From positions 1 through 60,004 of the forward strand of contig CAMDKK010000018.1 in the NCBI GenBank assembly GCA_945901045.1: DNA of 60,004 nucleotides, read 5' to 3'. The notes beneath the pieces were generated by a model. It worked only from the letters and a program-made list of their open reading frames with translations, was not told where the DNA came from and did no database searches. Of this stretch, positions 27,409 to 36,043 are shown piece after piece. Each line of letters starts with the position of its first letter. Positions within the stretch are counted from its first letter, which is position 1. The translations under genes were made by a program, and so were the position numbers. This DNA is from Limnohabitans sp. Rim8. GTDB taxonomy: Bacteria > Pseudomonadota > Gammaproteobacteria > Burkholderiales > Burkholderiaceae_C.

Positions 27409-28077
27409 TCAACGCACGATCGCAATCTTGGCTTGCAAGCGCTTGACCAGCCACGACAGGCCAAAGCAAATGACAAAGTACACCACTGCGGCCAACAAAT
27501 ACGCCTCTTCTGGGCGTCCATAAATTTTGCCCGCATTGGTAAAGCCCTTGAGCATGTCGTAGGCGCCAATGGCGTAGACCAGCGATGTGTCCTGGAACAA
27601 GATGATGGTCTGCGTGAGCAGCACCGGCAGCATGTTGCGAAAGGCTTGGGGCAACACCACCAGCCGCATGTTTTGGCCATACGTCATGCCCAGGGCCTGC
27701 CCGGCAAACACCTGGCCGCGCGGAATGGACTGAATACCGGCCCGCATGATTTCGCTGAAATAAGCGGCCTCAAAAACAATGAAGGTGATCACTGCAGAAA
27801 TTTCAGCGCCTATGGGTTTGCCAATCAAAAACGGAATCAGCAAGTAAAACCACAAGATCACCATCACCAACGGAATGGAGCGCATGCCGTTGACATACAC
27901 CATGGCTGGCCACATCAATATTTTTTTTCCAGACAGACGCATCAGCGCCAGCAAGGTGCCAAACACAATACCGCCAAAAGTCGCCACCACGGTGAGTTGC
28001 ACGCTGAAGATGAAACCTTGCAAGACGAACTTGCGCAGCATCTCCAGATCAAAAAAGGAAAGGTCGAGTCCCAACAT
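27409..28077 (-). CDS. gltK: Glutamate/aspartate ABC permease subunit (GltK type)
   Basis: 222 residues with a MetI-type fold. [37 protein letters not shown] is the first helical part, and the coupling motif is [49 protein letters not shown]. It pairs with GltJ in the inner membrane. It lies one base after the gltJ stop and 32 bases before gltL. Confidence 0.92.
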   Translation of the reverse strand: MLGLDLSFFDLEMLRKFVLQGFIFSVQLTVVATFGGIVFGTLLALMRLSGKKILMWPAMVYVNGMRSIPLVMVILWFYLLIPFLIGKPIGAEISAVITFIVFEAAYFSEIMRAGIQSIPRGQVFAGQALGMTYGQNMRLVVLPQAFRNMLPVLLTQTIILFQDTSLVYAIGAYDMLKGFTNAGKIYGRPEEAYLLAAVVYFVICFGLSWLVKRLQAKIAIVR

Positions 28078-28078
28078 T

Positions 28079-28801
28079 TCAGTGCCCCCCGCCCGAGGCG
28101 CCAGCGACGATGAAGCCTGGAATTTGCACTCTCTTTTCGATCAAAGCAAACACACGGTTCACGGCAAAGGCCGACAAGGCGTACAAGGCTGTGACGGCCA
28201 TGTAGATTTCGATGCCGCGAGAGGTCTCTTCTTGGGCCTGCATGGCGAACATGGTCAACTCGGCAATCGACACCGCAAACGCGACGGATGAGTTTTTCAG
28301 CAGGTTCATTGACTCGCTCGTCAGTGGCGGCAAGATGATGCGAAACGCCATGGGCAAGATCACATAGCGGTACGATTGCGCCGTAGTGAAACCCATGGCC
28401 ATGGCCGCATAGCGCTGCCCTTGGGGCAAGGCTTGAATACCCGCACGGAACTGCTCTGCAATGCGCGCTGAAGTGAAAAACCCGAGTGCAAAAACCACCA
28501 GCACAAAGCCGGGCACTTGTTGGAAAGCCGGAAATATTTTGGGCACCACAAAGTACCACAAGAAAATTTGCACCAGCAGTGGAATGTTGCGAAACAACTC
28601 CACCCACACCGTGGCCAAGCGCGCCAGCCAGGGGCTGCTCTGCAAGGTGCGCAGTGTGCCCATCAAGGCGCCAATGCTGACGGCCACCACCCAGGATGTA
28701 CCCGCTACCGCCAGTGTCCAGCGCCAGGCTTCAAGCATCCATTCCAGGTACGTGCGACCCCCACCGTCATCGGCTAAAAAAACTTGCCAATCCAGATTCA
28801 T
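28079..28801 (-). CDS. gltJ: Glutamate/aspartate ABC permease subunit (GltJ type)
   Basis: 240 residues. RWTLAVAGTSWVVAVSIGALMGTL opens the permease domain, and the coupling motif is QGQRYAAMAMGFTTAQSYRYVILPMAFRIILPPLTSESMNLLKNSSVA. It is the channel partner of GltK. A hairpin terminator lies between this gene and gltI upstream, so it is expected to be transcribed less than the binding protein. Confidence 0.92.
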   Translation of the reverse strand: MNLDWQVFLADDGGGRTYLEWMLEAWRWTLAVAGTSWVVAVSIGALMGTLRTLQSSPWLARLATVWVELFRNIPLLVQIFLWYFVVPKIFPAFQQVPGFVLVVFALGFFTSARIAEQFRAGIQALPQGQRYAAMAMGFTTAQSYRYVILPMAFRIILPPLTSESMNLLKNSSVAFAVSIAELTMFAMQAQEETSRGIEIYMAVTALYALSAFAVNRVFALIEKRVQIPGFIVAGASGGGH

Positions 28802-28835
28802 TTTCTTTGACTCACTGTGAACGAATTGATTGGCC

Positions 28836-28872
28836 TAAAGAAAACCCCGCCTCAGTCATCCTTGGCGGGGTT
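28836..28872 (-). terminator. Intercistronic terminator between gltI and gltJKL
   Basis: A 9-bp stem AACCCCGCC (28843-28851) / GGCGGGGTT (28864-28872) with a 12-base loop. On the minus strand it is followed by TTTTCTTT. Partial termination here would give an excess of binding protein over membrane subunits, a common pattern in ABC importer operons. Confidence 0.8.
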
Positions 28873-28892
28873 GATTTCAAACACGAGACTGA

Positions 28893-29783
28893 TTACTTTT
28901 TGGCGTAATCTTCAGCCGGTTTGTCGTTCAGATTGGCCCATGCGGTCTTGGTGGCATCGCTGGCAGTCAAACCGACACGGGTATTCTTGGGTGGGATGGG
29001 TTGCACGAACCACTTGTCGTAAATCTTGGCCATATCGCCAGACTTCACCAAGTCACGCACGGTATCGTCTGCCAACTTTTTAAAAGCCACATCATCCTTG
29101 CGCATCATGATGGCGATGGGTTCCACACTCAGAACTTCTCCCACGATTCTGTAATCAGCAGGGGCTTTGGAGGTGGCAATGTTGCCCGCCAAAATCTGAC
29201 CGTCCATCACGAAAGCATCCGCACGGCCCGACTCGAGCAGCAAGAAGCTGTCGGCATGGTCTTTGCCAAATACTTCTTTGAAGTCCACGCCATTGGCACG
29301 CTCATGCTTGCGCAACAATTGCACAGAGGTTGTTCCGGTGGTGGTTGCCACGTTGCGGCCATTCAATTGGGCAATCGATGTGATGCCCGAGTTGGCCTTG
29401 GCTGCAATGCGCACTTCTTCAACGAAAGTGGTCAACACAAATGACACATCTTTTTGACGTGTTGCGTTGTTGGTCGTGGAGCCGCACTCAATGTCCACTG
29501 TGCCGTTTTGCACCAAGGGAATGCGGTTCTGCGAAGTCACGGCGAGGTTCTTGACTTCCAGTTTTTTACCCACTGCTTTTTCCAGGTTGGCCACAATGCG
29601 CTGGCAAATTTCGATGTGGAAACCGGCGTACTTACCTTCACCCAATGTGTAAGACAAAGCACCGGATGAATCGCGCACACCCATGGTGAGGGTCCCGGAA
29701 GACTTGACCTTTTCCAAGGTATCCGCCTGAGCAGACCAACCACCCAACAATGAAATGGCCAGAGCCAAAGCAATTTTCTTCAT
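28893..29783 (-). CDS. gltI: Glutamate/aspartate ABC transporter periplasmic binding protein (GltI type)
   Basis: 296 residues from the ATG at 29783, which has AAGGAG 8 bases upstream. The signal peptide is MKKIALALAISLLGGWSAQA. The mature part (DTLEKVKSSGTLTMGVRDSSGALSY, DIECGSTTNNATRQKDVSFVLTTF) is a family 3 solute-binding protein close to GltI/AatJ. It binds glutamate and aspartate in the periplasm. First gene of gltIJKL and set off from the rest by a hairpin terminator. Confidence 0.94.
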   Translation of the reverse strand: MKKIALALAISLLGGWSAQADTLEKVKSSGTLTMGVRDSSGALSYTLGEGKYAGFHIEICQRIVANLEKAVGKKLEVKNLAVTSQNRIPLVQNGTVDIECGSTTNNATRQKDVSFVLTTFVEEVRIAAKANSGITSIAQLNGRNVATTTGTTSVQLLRKHERANGVDFKEVFGKDHADSFLLLESGRADAFVMDGQILAGNIATSKAPADYRIVGEVLSVEPIAIMMRKDDVAFKKLADDTVRDLVKSGDMAKIYDKWFVQPIPPKNTRVGLTASDATKTAWANLNDKPAEDYAKK

Positions 29784-29874
29784 ACCAAACTCCTTAAATC
29801 GCGCAAGGCGACATGATTGAAAAGACAGCGTGAGCCGACCATGGATTAGAACCAAACCATGCGGCTGAAATCAT

Positions 29875-29888
29875 ACGGGTTAACCCGT
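29875..29888. promoter_or_regulatory. Palindrome upstream of gltI
   Basis: ACGGGTTAACCCGT is a perfect 14-bp palindrome about 95 bases upstream of the gltI start, between gltI and the LysR gene. It could be an operator, or the end of the LysR transcript, although there is no T-tract on the minus strand. No regulator can be assigned. Confidence 0.35.
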
Positions 29889-29952
29889 TTTCTTCTGCCA
29901 AACGCAAAAAATATTATGCAAGTTATTCATAGGCATGCTTTTTTTGGGTATT

Positions 29953-30894
29953 TCATGACGCCGAATCAATTCCTGTCGACCGAGTCAAAAAAGTCCATAA
30001 ATCTTTGGCACTTTTTTTGGGTAGCTGTTTGGCACTGGGTTTGCCGCGGTAAGCACGCACTTGCATGGTGATCTGCAAAGACGCCGCGTCAGGCCAACCA
30101 ATGGGCGCGAGCTTGTGCGCCGCCAACTCTTTGTGCACTGCGCTGTATGGCAAAAATGCAATGCCATGCCCTTCCAGTGCCATCACCTTCAGGCCCTCGG
30201 CCATGTCGGTTTCATAGACCCGGTCCAGGTAAATGGCAGTGCCTGCTTGCTTCAAAATCAAATCAGTCACCCGGCCCAAATACGCGCCGGGCGCGTAGCC
30301 TAAATAAGGCAGGGGCTTTTGCGCCGTGCCCGGCAAGGTCCACAGGGCTTGACCGTCTTCGCCCACTTTGACATAAGGGGCCAACACCTCTTGCCCCAGG
30401 GTGACCATGTCGTAATGGTCCGCGTCCAGCTGCAAGGGCTCAGACGCGTGGTGGTAAGAAATCAGCACATCGCAGCCGCCTTCGACCAAGCGCATGGCGG
30501 CGTCGTGCACATTCAGCGCAATCAGTCGGCTTTTGATCGGGCCAAAGGCGTCGCGCAAACCACTTACCCAGGCTGGGAAGAACGTGAAGGCCAAGGTGTG
30601 CGGCACGGCAAACTCGATCACGTCTTGCCCGGCCGAGGCATGGCCGCGCAGCATGGCGCGGGTGCTTTGCAAGGCCTGCAGTATTTCCAGTGCTTGGCCA
30701 TACAGCGTTTCACCGGCAGGCGTGAGCGAAGTTGGGTAGGCGCTGCGGTCCACCAGATCCGCGCCAGCCCAGGCTTCGAGCGACTGAATGCGCCGCGAGA
30801 AAGCCGGTTGCGTGACATGCCTCAGCATGGCTGAGCGGCTGAAACTTCGGGTCTCAGCCAAGCTCACAAAGTCTTCGAGCCATTTGGTTTCCAT
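29953..30894 (-). CDS. LysR-family transcriptional regulator
   Basis: 313 residues. The N-terminal winged helix is WLEDFVSLAETRSFSRSAMLRHVTQPAFSRRIQSLEAWAGADLVDRS, followed by an effector-binding domain from about residue 90. It lies just upstream of gltI in the same direction, so it may control amino-acid uptake; this is inferred only from position. The sequence resembles the YjiE/HypT-like branch, but I am not sure of that. The stop of the Atm1-type exporter gene is 7 bases upstream of its start. Confidence 0.85.
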   Translation of the reverse strand: METKWLEDFVSLAETRSFSRSAMLRHVTQPAFSRRIQSLEAWAGADLVDRSAYPTSLTPAGETLYGQALEILQALQSTRAMLRGHASAGQDVIEFAVPHTLAFTFFPAWVSGLRDAFGPIKSRLIALNVHDAAMRLVEGGCDVLISYHHASEPLQLDADHYDMVTLGQEVLAPYVKVGEDGQALWTLPGTAQKPLPYLGYAPGAYLGRVTDLILKQAGTAIYLDRVYETDMAEGLKVMALEGHGIAFLPYSAVHKELAAHKLAPIGWPDAASLQITMQVRAYRGKPSAKQLPKKSAKDLWTFLTRSTGIDSAS

Positions 30895-30901
30895 GGCGCA
30901 A

Positions 30902-32782
30902 TTATGCGTCGACGGCCTTGGCGCTGGCTTCGCAAGCCGCTTCGTTCATGTCGGCGGCGGGCTCAGCGCTTTGCTGCAAAGCCCACATCTGCGCATAGCG
31001 GCCTTGCGCGGCGAGCAATTGGGCGTGGGTGCCGCGCTCCACAATCTGGCCGGCGTCCATCACCAAAATCTCGTGTGCATCGACCACGGTCGACAGGCGG
31101 TGCGCAATCACCAAGGTGGTTTTGTTTTGCGCAGCGCTGGCCAATTCGGCTTGGATCGCCCGCTCGTTGGCAGAGTCCAATGCCGAGGTGGCTTCGTCAA
31201 ACACCAGCACCGGAGGGTTCTTCAGCAAGGTGCGGGCAATCGCCACGCGCTGCTTTTCACCCCCCGAGAGTTTGAGACCGCGCTCACCCACCGAGGTCGC
31301 ATAGCCTTGCGGCGTGGAGGCAATGAAGTCGTGAATGCGTGCCGCCTGCGCGGCCGCCTCAATCTCGGCTTGGGTAGAACCGGTTCGGCCATAGCCAATG
31401 TTGTAGGCCACGGTGTCGTTGAACAATACCGTGTCTTGCGGCACGATGCCCATCGCCTGACGCAGGCTGGCCTGGGTGACTTGCCGAATGTCTTGCCCGG
31501 CCAGGGTAATACGGCCTTGCTGCACATCGTAAAAACGGAACATCAAACGCGCCAAGGTGGACTTGCCCGAGCCTGAAGGACCGACCACCGCCACGGTTTT
31601 ACCGGCCGGAATTTCAAAGCTGATGTCGCGCAAAATCGGCCGGTCCGGCTCGTAGGCAAAGGACACAGATTCAAAACGCAAAGCCGGTGCATCGTTCAAT
31701 GCCAAAGGCTGCGCGCCGGTTACGTCGGCCACTTCGCGCTCTCGGTCCATCAAGACAAACATCTTGTTCAAGTCGGTCAGGCTTTGCTTGATCTCACGGT
31801 ACAACACCCCCAAGAAATTCAACGGAATGTACAACTGGATCATGAAGGCGTTGATCATCACCAAGTCACCCAAGGTCATGCGCCCTTCCACCACGCCTTG
31901 GGTGGCACGCCACAGCATGGCCACCAGCGCAGTGGCAATGATCAGTTGCTGACCGGCGTTGAGCAGCGACAGCGAGGTTTGCGCTTTCAGGCGCGCGCGG
32001 CGCAAACGCTCCAGACTCTCGTCATAACGGCTGGCCTCAAAAGCCTCGTTGCCAAAATATTTGACCGTCTCGTAATTGAGCAAGGAGTCGATGGCCTTGG
32101 TGTGCGCCGCCGAGTCGAACTCATTGGCTTGGCGGCGGTACTGGGTGCGCCATTCGGTCACTCTCACCGTGAAAAAAATATACAGCGTCAAGGCCGACAA
32201 GGTGATCCATGCGTACCAGGCGTCAAAGCGGACGGCCAGGATGGTCAGCACCAGCGTCACCTCGATCAAGGTCGGAACGATGCTGTACAGCGAATATGAA
32301 ATTAGCGACTCGATGCCGCGCACACCGCGCTCAATGTCGCGCGTCATACCGCCGGTCTGGCGGGCCAAATGAAAACGCAGGCTCAGCGCATGCAAATGCT
32401 CAAAGGTTTGCAAGGCAATGCTGCGCGCTGCGCCTTGCGTGGCTTTGGCAAACACCAGTTCACGCAATTCGGTGAAGGCCGAGGTGGTCAAACGCAAAGC
32501 ACCATAGGCCAAGAGCAAAGCCGCGGGCACAACCAAGACAGCCACAGGATCGCCGGGCTTTAAAGTCATGCTGTCGATCAGATCTTTCAACAACAGCGGC
32601 ACGCTGACATTGGCCAACTTGGCCCCCACCATGAAACCTAAAGCGAAGACGACACGCCATTTGTAGGCCCACAAATACGGCAGCAAACGTTGCAGGGTAC
32701 TGCTGTCTGAGCGTTCAGGCTCAGCCGTTGGGGAAGCTTTTTCAAAAGGCGTTGATGGCGCGGAATGGCCGTGTTGGCGCAT
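30902..32782 (-). CDS. ABC exporter of the Atm1/HMT1 type (membrane and ATPase domains fused)
   Basis: 626 residues. A six-helix ABC type-1 exporter domain at about residues 30-330 (WAYKWRVVFALGFMVGAKLANVSVPLLLKDLIDSM; the HMT1-like NYETVKYFGNEAFE motif) is followed by an ATPase with Walker [10 protein letters not shown], signature LSGGEKQRVAIARTLL, Walker B VLVFDEATSALD and H-loop IAHRLSTV. The YETVKYFGNE motif places it in the Atm1/HMT1 group, which exports glutathione-linked sulfur or metal species. The ATG at 32782 is chosen over a TTG three codons upstream. Divergent from the thioesterase gene. Confidence 0.92.
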   Translation of the reverse strand: MRQHGHSAPSTPFEKASPTAEPERSDSSTLQRLLPYLWAYKWRVVFALGFMVGAKLANVSVPLLLKDLIDSMTLKPGDPVAVLVVPAALLLAYGALRLTTSAFTELRELVFAKATQGAARSIALQTFEHLHALSLRFHLARQTGGMTRDIERGVRGIESLISYSLYSIVPTLIEVTLVLTILAVRFDAWYAWITLSALTLYIFFTVRVTEWRTQYRRQANEFDSAAHTKAIDSLLNYETVKYFGNEAFEASRYDESLERLRRARLKAQTSLSLLNAGQQLIIATALVAMLWRATQGVVEGRMTLGDLVMINAFMIQLYIPLNFLGVLYREIKQSLTDLNKMFVLMDREREVADVTGAQPLALNDAPALRFESVSFAYEPDRPILRDISFEIPAGKTVAVVGPSGSGKSTLARLMFRFYDVQQGRITLAGQDIRQVTQASLRQAMGIVPQDTVLFNDTVAYNIGYGRTGSTQAEIEAAAQAARIHDFIASTPQGYATSVGERGLKLSGGEKQRVAIARTLLKNPPVLVFDEATSALDSANERAIQAELASAAQNKTTLVIAHRLSTVVDAHEILVMDAGQIVERGTHAQLLAAQGRYAQMWALQQSAEPAADMNEAACEASAKAVDA

Positions 32783-32842
32783 GGTGGACAATCCCTGTTC
32801 ATGAAGCCCTGATTGTGGCCTGATTTAGAAAAGTAAACCCCC

Positions 32843-33268
32843 ATGTCCGAACACGACCGCAAACACGACCGCATTAACCCCGTGCCTTTGCCCACCGACC
32901 AGGAACTGGTGCTCAAGGTCATTCCCATGCCCGGCGACTGTAACGCGAATGGCGATATTTTTGGCGGATGGGTCATGGCCCAAGTGGACTTGGCCGGCTC
33001 GGTCTTGCCGGCGCGCCATGTGCGTGGGCGCATGGCCACCGTGGCGGTGAACCAGTTCATCTTCAAACAAGCGGTGCGGGTGGGCGATATCTTGTCGTTC
33101 TTCTCCTGCGTGGAGCGCATTGGCCGGACCTCGATCACGGTCAAAGTCGAAGTCTTTGCCGAGCGCTTTCGCTCCCAGGGCGAGTACTTTAAAGTAACAG
33201 AAGCGAGCCTGACCTATGTAGCCATTGACGACATGGGCAAGCCGACGCCGATTGCAGGACGGGCGTGA
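32843..33268 (+). CDS. Acyl-CoA thioesterase, YciA type
   Basis: 141 residues with a hotdog fold. The active-site region is IPMPGDCNANGDIFGGWVMAQVDLAGSVLP, closely matching YciA, with the catalytic Asp in DCNANGDIFGGW. VAVNQFIFKQAVRVGDILSFF follows. YciA hydrolyses a range of acyl-CoAs in the cytoplasm. It is a single gene; no terminator is evident after it. Confidence 0.92.
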   Translation: MSEHDRKHDRINPVPLPTDQELVLKVIPMPGDCNANGDIFGGWVMAQVDLAGSVLPARHVRGRMATVAVNQFIFKQAVRVGDILSFFSCVERIGRTSITVKVEVFAERFRSQGEYFKVTEASLTYVAIDDMGKPTPIAGRA

Positions 33269-33394
33269 AAAAGTGGGCTCTTTCAGCTTGGGCTAAAACA
33301 CCGTCTCAAAAGGGGAACGCGGTCACAGTCATTGACAGAAAACAGTACGATCCCGTCAATTAATCCACTCAGAAAAATGGCATTCAACTGCTGA

Positions 33395-33409
33395 TTGTCA
33401 ATTAGACAG
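33395..33409. promoter_or_regulatory. Candidate operator of the GntR/HutC regulator
   Basis: TTGTC-AATTA-GACAG is an inverted repeat in the 200-base gap upstream of the regulator gene. GntR-family sites commonly have TGTC...GACA-like half-sites, so autoregulation is plausible. A second small palindrome, ATCAG-A-CTGAT, is at 33442-33452, close to the gene start. Confidence 0.4.
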
Positions 33410-33469
33410 CCTCTGCCAGGCAACCACTGCCTACAATGCTTATCAGACTGATCAAGGGGTTTTTACGCC

Positions 33470-34207
33470 ATGCGGCAATCTGCACATTTCATTTTCCACG
33501 ACAGCCCCATGCCGCTGTATGCGCAGTTGTCCGATTTACTGCGGCAGCGCATAGCGCGTGGCTTATGGAAACCCGGTGACAAAGTCCCCACTCTGGAAGC
33601 CTTGGTGGAAGAATTTCAGGTCGCACGGGTGACCGTTCGGCAAGCGGTTGACATCCTCACCCGAGAGGGGTTGTTGTCTCCGCAACGGGGGCGTGGCACT
33701 TTTGTCACTGAAAAAGCCCCCACGGAAAGATCGCTCAAACTGGAAACTTCCCTGCAAGGCTTGGCAGAGGCTTACCGTCACGACAAACCCCAATTGAGTT
33801 TGATCGAAGAAACCGGCGTGGTGCCAGAATTGGAACCAGCCGATGGCCATGCAGCGCCAGCCTACCAACATTTAAGGCGTGTCCATTCCCGAGCGGGAGA
33901 GGCCTACTGCGTCGCCTCCATTTACTTGGACAAACGGGTCTTTCTGCTGGCACCTAAGCGTTTTCGCCAAGAAACCGTGGTCCCCGTGCTGATGGACATG
34001 CCCCAGGTGAAGATCGCCACCGCTCAGCAGACATTGCGCATTGGCACCGCCGATGTTGAGCTGGCAAGCTTGCTTCATATTCCCCTGAATTCGCCTGTGG
34101 CTGAAGTCAGACGCATCTTTGTCTCGCCGGATGGAACCGTGCTTTACCTGGGCAACATCACTTACCGCGGCGATTTCATTCAATTTGAAATGAAACTCAC
34201 CCTTTAA
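33470..34207 (+). CDS. GntR-family regulator, HutC/UTRA subfamily
   Basis: 245 residues. The winged helix (PLYAQLSDLLRQRIARGLWKPGDKVPTLEALVEEFQVARVTVRQAVDILTREGLLSPQRGRGTFV) is followed by a UTRA ligand-binding domain from about residue 95 (ending VRRIFVSPDGTVLYLGNITYRGDFIQFEM). HutC-type regulators are usually repressors relieved by a pathway intermediate. It leads into the sulfatase/dehydrogenase block and is its natural controller. Three AT-rich promoter regions of that block carry short palindromes it could bind. Confidence 0.92.
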   Translation: MRQSAHFIFHDSPMPLYAQLSDLLRQRIARGLWKPGDKVPTLEALVEEFQVARVTVRQAVDILTREGLLSPQRGRGTFVTEKAPTERSLKLETSLQGLAEAYRHDKPQLSLIEETGVVPELEPADGHAAPAYQHLRRVHSRAGEAYCVASIYLDKRVFLLAPKRFRQETVVPVLMDMPQVKIATAQQTLRIGTADVELASLLHIPLNSPVAEVRRIFVSPDGTVLYLGNITYRGDFIQFEMKLTL

Positions 34208-34293
34208 GCTCGCACGGCGCAAGCTTGTTTGAATCTGCTTTAATCGTTATTTTTCGACCGACCCAGCTTCACCCGACTTACAAAGAACTAACA

Positions 34294-34307
34294 TTCTATC
34301 AATAGAA
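34294..34307. promoter_or_regulatory. Palindrome upstream of the BetC-like sulfatase
   Basis: TTCTAT-CA-ATAGAA is a perfect 6-bp inverted repeat about 75 bases before the sulfatase start, in AT-rich promoter DNA. It is a candidate operator. AATAGAAC here resembles AATAGGAC near 42171 in another promoter of the same block. Confidence 0.35.
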
Positions 34308-34380
34308 CCTTTTGGGTTACACTCAGGTTTGAACTCTTTGCTACCCGGGGCACGCCCATTCACATCACTGAAAATGATCG

Positions 34381-35964
34381 ATGAACAAAACCACCCGACC
34401 TCAACCCAATATTATTTTGCTCATGGCCGATCAATTGGCCGTGTCTGCGCTGCCAGCGTATGGCAACGCGGTTGTGCAAGCACCTCACTTGAGCCAACTT
34501 GCTGCGCAGAGCGTGGTCTTTGACAGTGCTTACTGTAACTTTCCCATTTGCGCGCCTTCACGTTTTTCCATGCTGTCAGGGCGTTTACCGCACAGCATTG
34601 CGGCCTATGACAATGCCTCCGAATTTCCGGCGTCCATTCCCACCTTGGCGCATTACCTGCGGCATGCAGGCTACCGCACGATTTTGTGCGGCAAGATGCA
34701 CTTCATCGGCCCGGACCAATTGCATGGGTTTAACGAGCGTTTAACCACCGACATTTACCCGGCCGACTTCAGTTGGACACCTGACTGGCTCAAAGGGCCC
34801 GCCTTCCGTCCCACCGGCGTGAGCATGCGACCCGTATTGGAATCTGGCCCCTGCGTGCGCAGCATGCAAGTGGACTATGACGATGAAGTGGAATACCGCG
34901 GCGCACAATGTTTGTATGACTTGGCAAGATCGCCCAATCCAGAGCCCTTCTTCCTCACCGTTTCATTTACGCACCCCCATCCCCCGTTTGTATCGCCTCA
35001 AAAGCATTGGGATTTGTACCGAGAGGAAGATATCCCACCGCCCAAGGTGGCCCCTATTGCATTTGAAGATCTGGATCCGCACAGCCAATGGCTTTACACC
35101 GCGCACGCCCAAGACATTTACAGCGTCTCGCCAGAAGATGTGCAACGCGCACGCCATGCGTATTACGGCATGGTCAGCTATGTTGATGAAAAAATAGGCC
35201 GCATCTTGGCGGTTTTGAAAGAAACCCAACTGGACGACAACACGGTGGTCGTTTTTTGCGGAGACCACGGTGAGATGCTGGGCGAGCGGGGTATGTGGTT
35301 CAAACAAAGTTTTTACGAGTCCTCCGTGCGCGTTCCTTTGATGGTCTCGATGCCCAGCCGTTTTGCACCCGCTCGCGTTTCAGCGCACGTGTCTTTGGTG
35401 GATCTGCTGCCCACCTTCTTGGATTTGGCCTATGCGGGTGCCCCACCTGAACCTGTGGGGCCATTGGATGGTCACAGCCTGATTCCTCTGGCGGAAGGGT
35501 CTGAACCCCACAGCCAACGTGTGGTGATCTCTGAGTACAGTTCTGAAGGCGTTTGCGCCGCATCACGCATGCTGCGCGATGGCCCCTGGAAGTACATCTT
35601 CACCCACGGTCTGCCACCGATGCTCTTTAACCTGGACACAGATCCTGATGAACTCCACGACCTTGCCGGTCAAGCAGACTTTGCCCACATGGAGCAACAA
35701 TTGCACGCCCGTTTGATTGAAAACTGGGATCCGGCGCAAGTGCATGAACGTATTTTGGCAAGCCAACGTGAGCGTTTGTTCTTGGCAGAAGTGGCCAACA
35801 CTTCGAGTCAATCGCCCAACTGGGCTTTTCAGCCTTTTGTAGATGAAAGCAAGCGCTTCATTCGCGGCTCAGGCAGTGCGGGGCCGACCAGTGTGAAATC
35901 GCGCGCACGCTTTCCTTATGTCGAGCCAGTGCAGCCTGACAAACCCGCAGGCACGCCGAGCTGA
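34381..35964 (+). CDS. Sulfatase of the choline-sulfatase (BetC) family
   Basis: 527 residues. The sulfatase signature is complete, with formylglycine precursor Cys57 in CAPSRFSMLSGR (C-x-P-S-R...GR) and metal ligands in MADQ and FCGDHGEMLGERG. Beyond the general fold it carries BetC-specific stretches: GKMHFIGPDQLHGFNERL followed by TTDIYPADFSWTPDW, MQVDYDDEV, and the BetC C-terminal domain (RILASQRERLFLAE, WAFQPFVDESKRFIRG). BetC hydrolyses choline-O-sulfate to choline and sulfate in the cytoplasm. No signal peptide is seen. The nearby GMC and aldehyde dehydrogenases could oxidise the alcohol released; the true substrate is unproven. Confidence 0.87.
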   Translation: MNKTTRPQPNIILLMADQLAVSALPAYGNAVVQAPHLSQLAAQSVVFDSAYCNFPICAPSRFSMLSGRLPHSIAAYDNASEFPASIPTLAHYLRHAGYRTILCGKMHFIGPDQLHGFNERLTTDIYPADFSWTPDWLKGPAFRPTGVSMRPVLESGPCVRSMQVDYDDEVEYRGAQCLYDLARSPNPEPFFLTVSFTHPHPPFVSPQKHWDLYREEDIPPPKVAPIAFEDLDPHSQWLYTAHAQDIYSVSPEDVQRARHAYYGMVSYVDEKIGRILAVLKETQLDDNTVVVFCGDHGEMLGERGMWFKQSFYESSVRVPLMVSMPSRFAPARVSAHVSLVDLLPTFLDLAYAGAPPEPVGPLDGHSLIPLAEGSEPHSQRVVISEYSSEGVCAASRMLRDGPWKYIFTHGLPPMLFNLDTDPDELHDLAGQADFAHMEQQLHARLIENWDPAQVHERILASQRERLFLAEVANTSSQSPNWAFQPFVDESKRFIRGSGSAGPTSVKSRARFPYVEPVQPDKPAGTPS

Positions 35965-36043
35965 ATCGTCTGAAACGGATCCGATTCAGGTCGACTCCGT
36001 TTCAGCGATCACCCATGGCATCGTTGTCGAGCGACGCCATGTT

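Noticed and set aside
29875-29888. Terminator for the LysR gene.
   Set aside because: The ACGGGTTAACCCGT palindrome is followed by T residues only on the plus strand, opposite to LysR transcription, so it is listed as a possible regulatory site instead.
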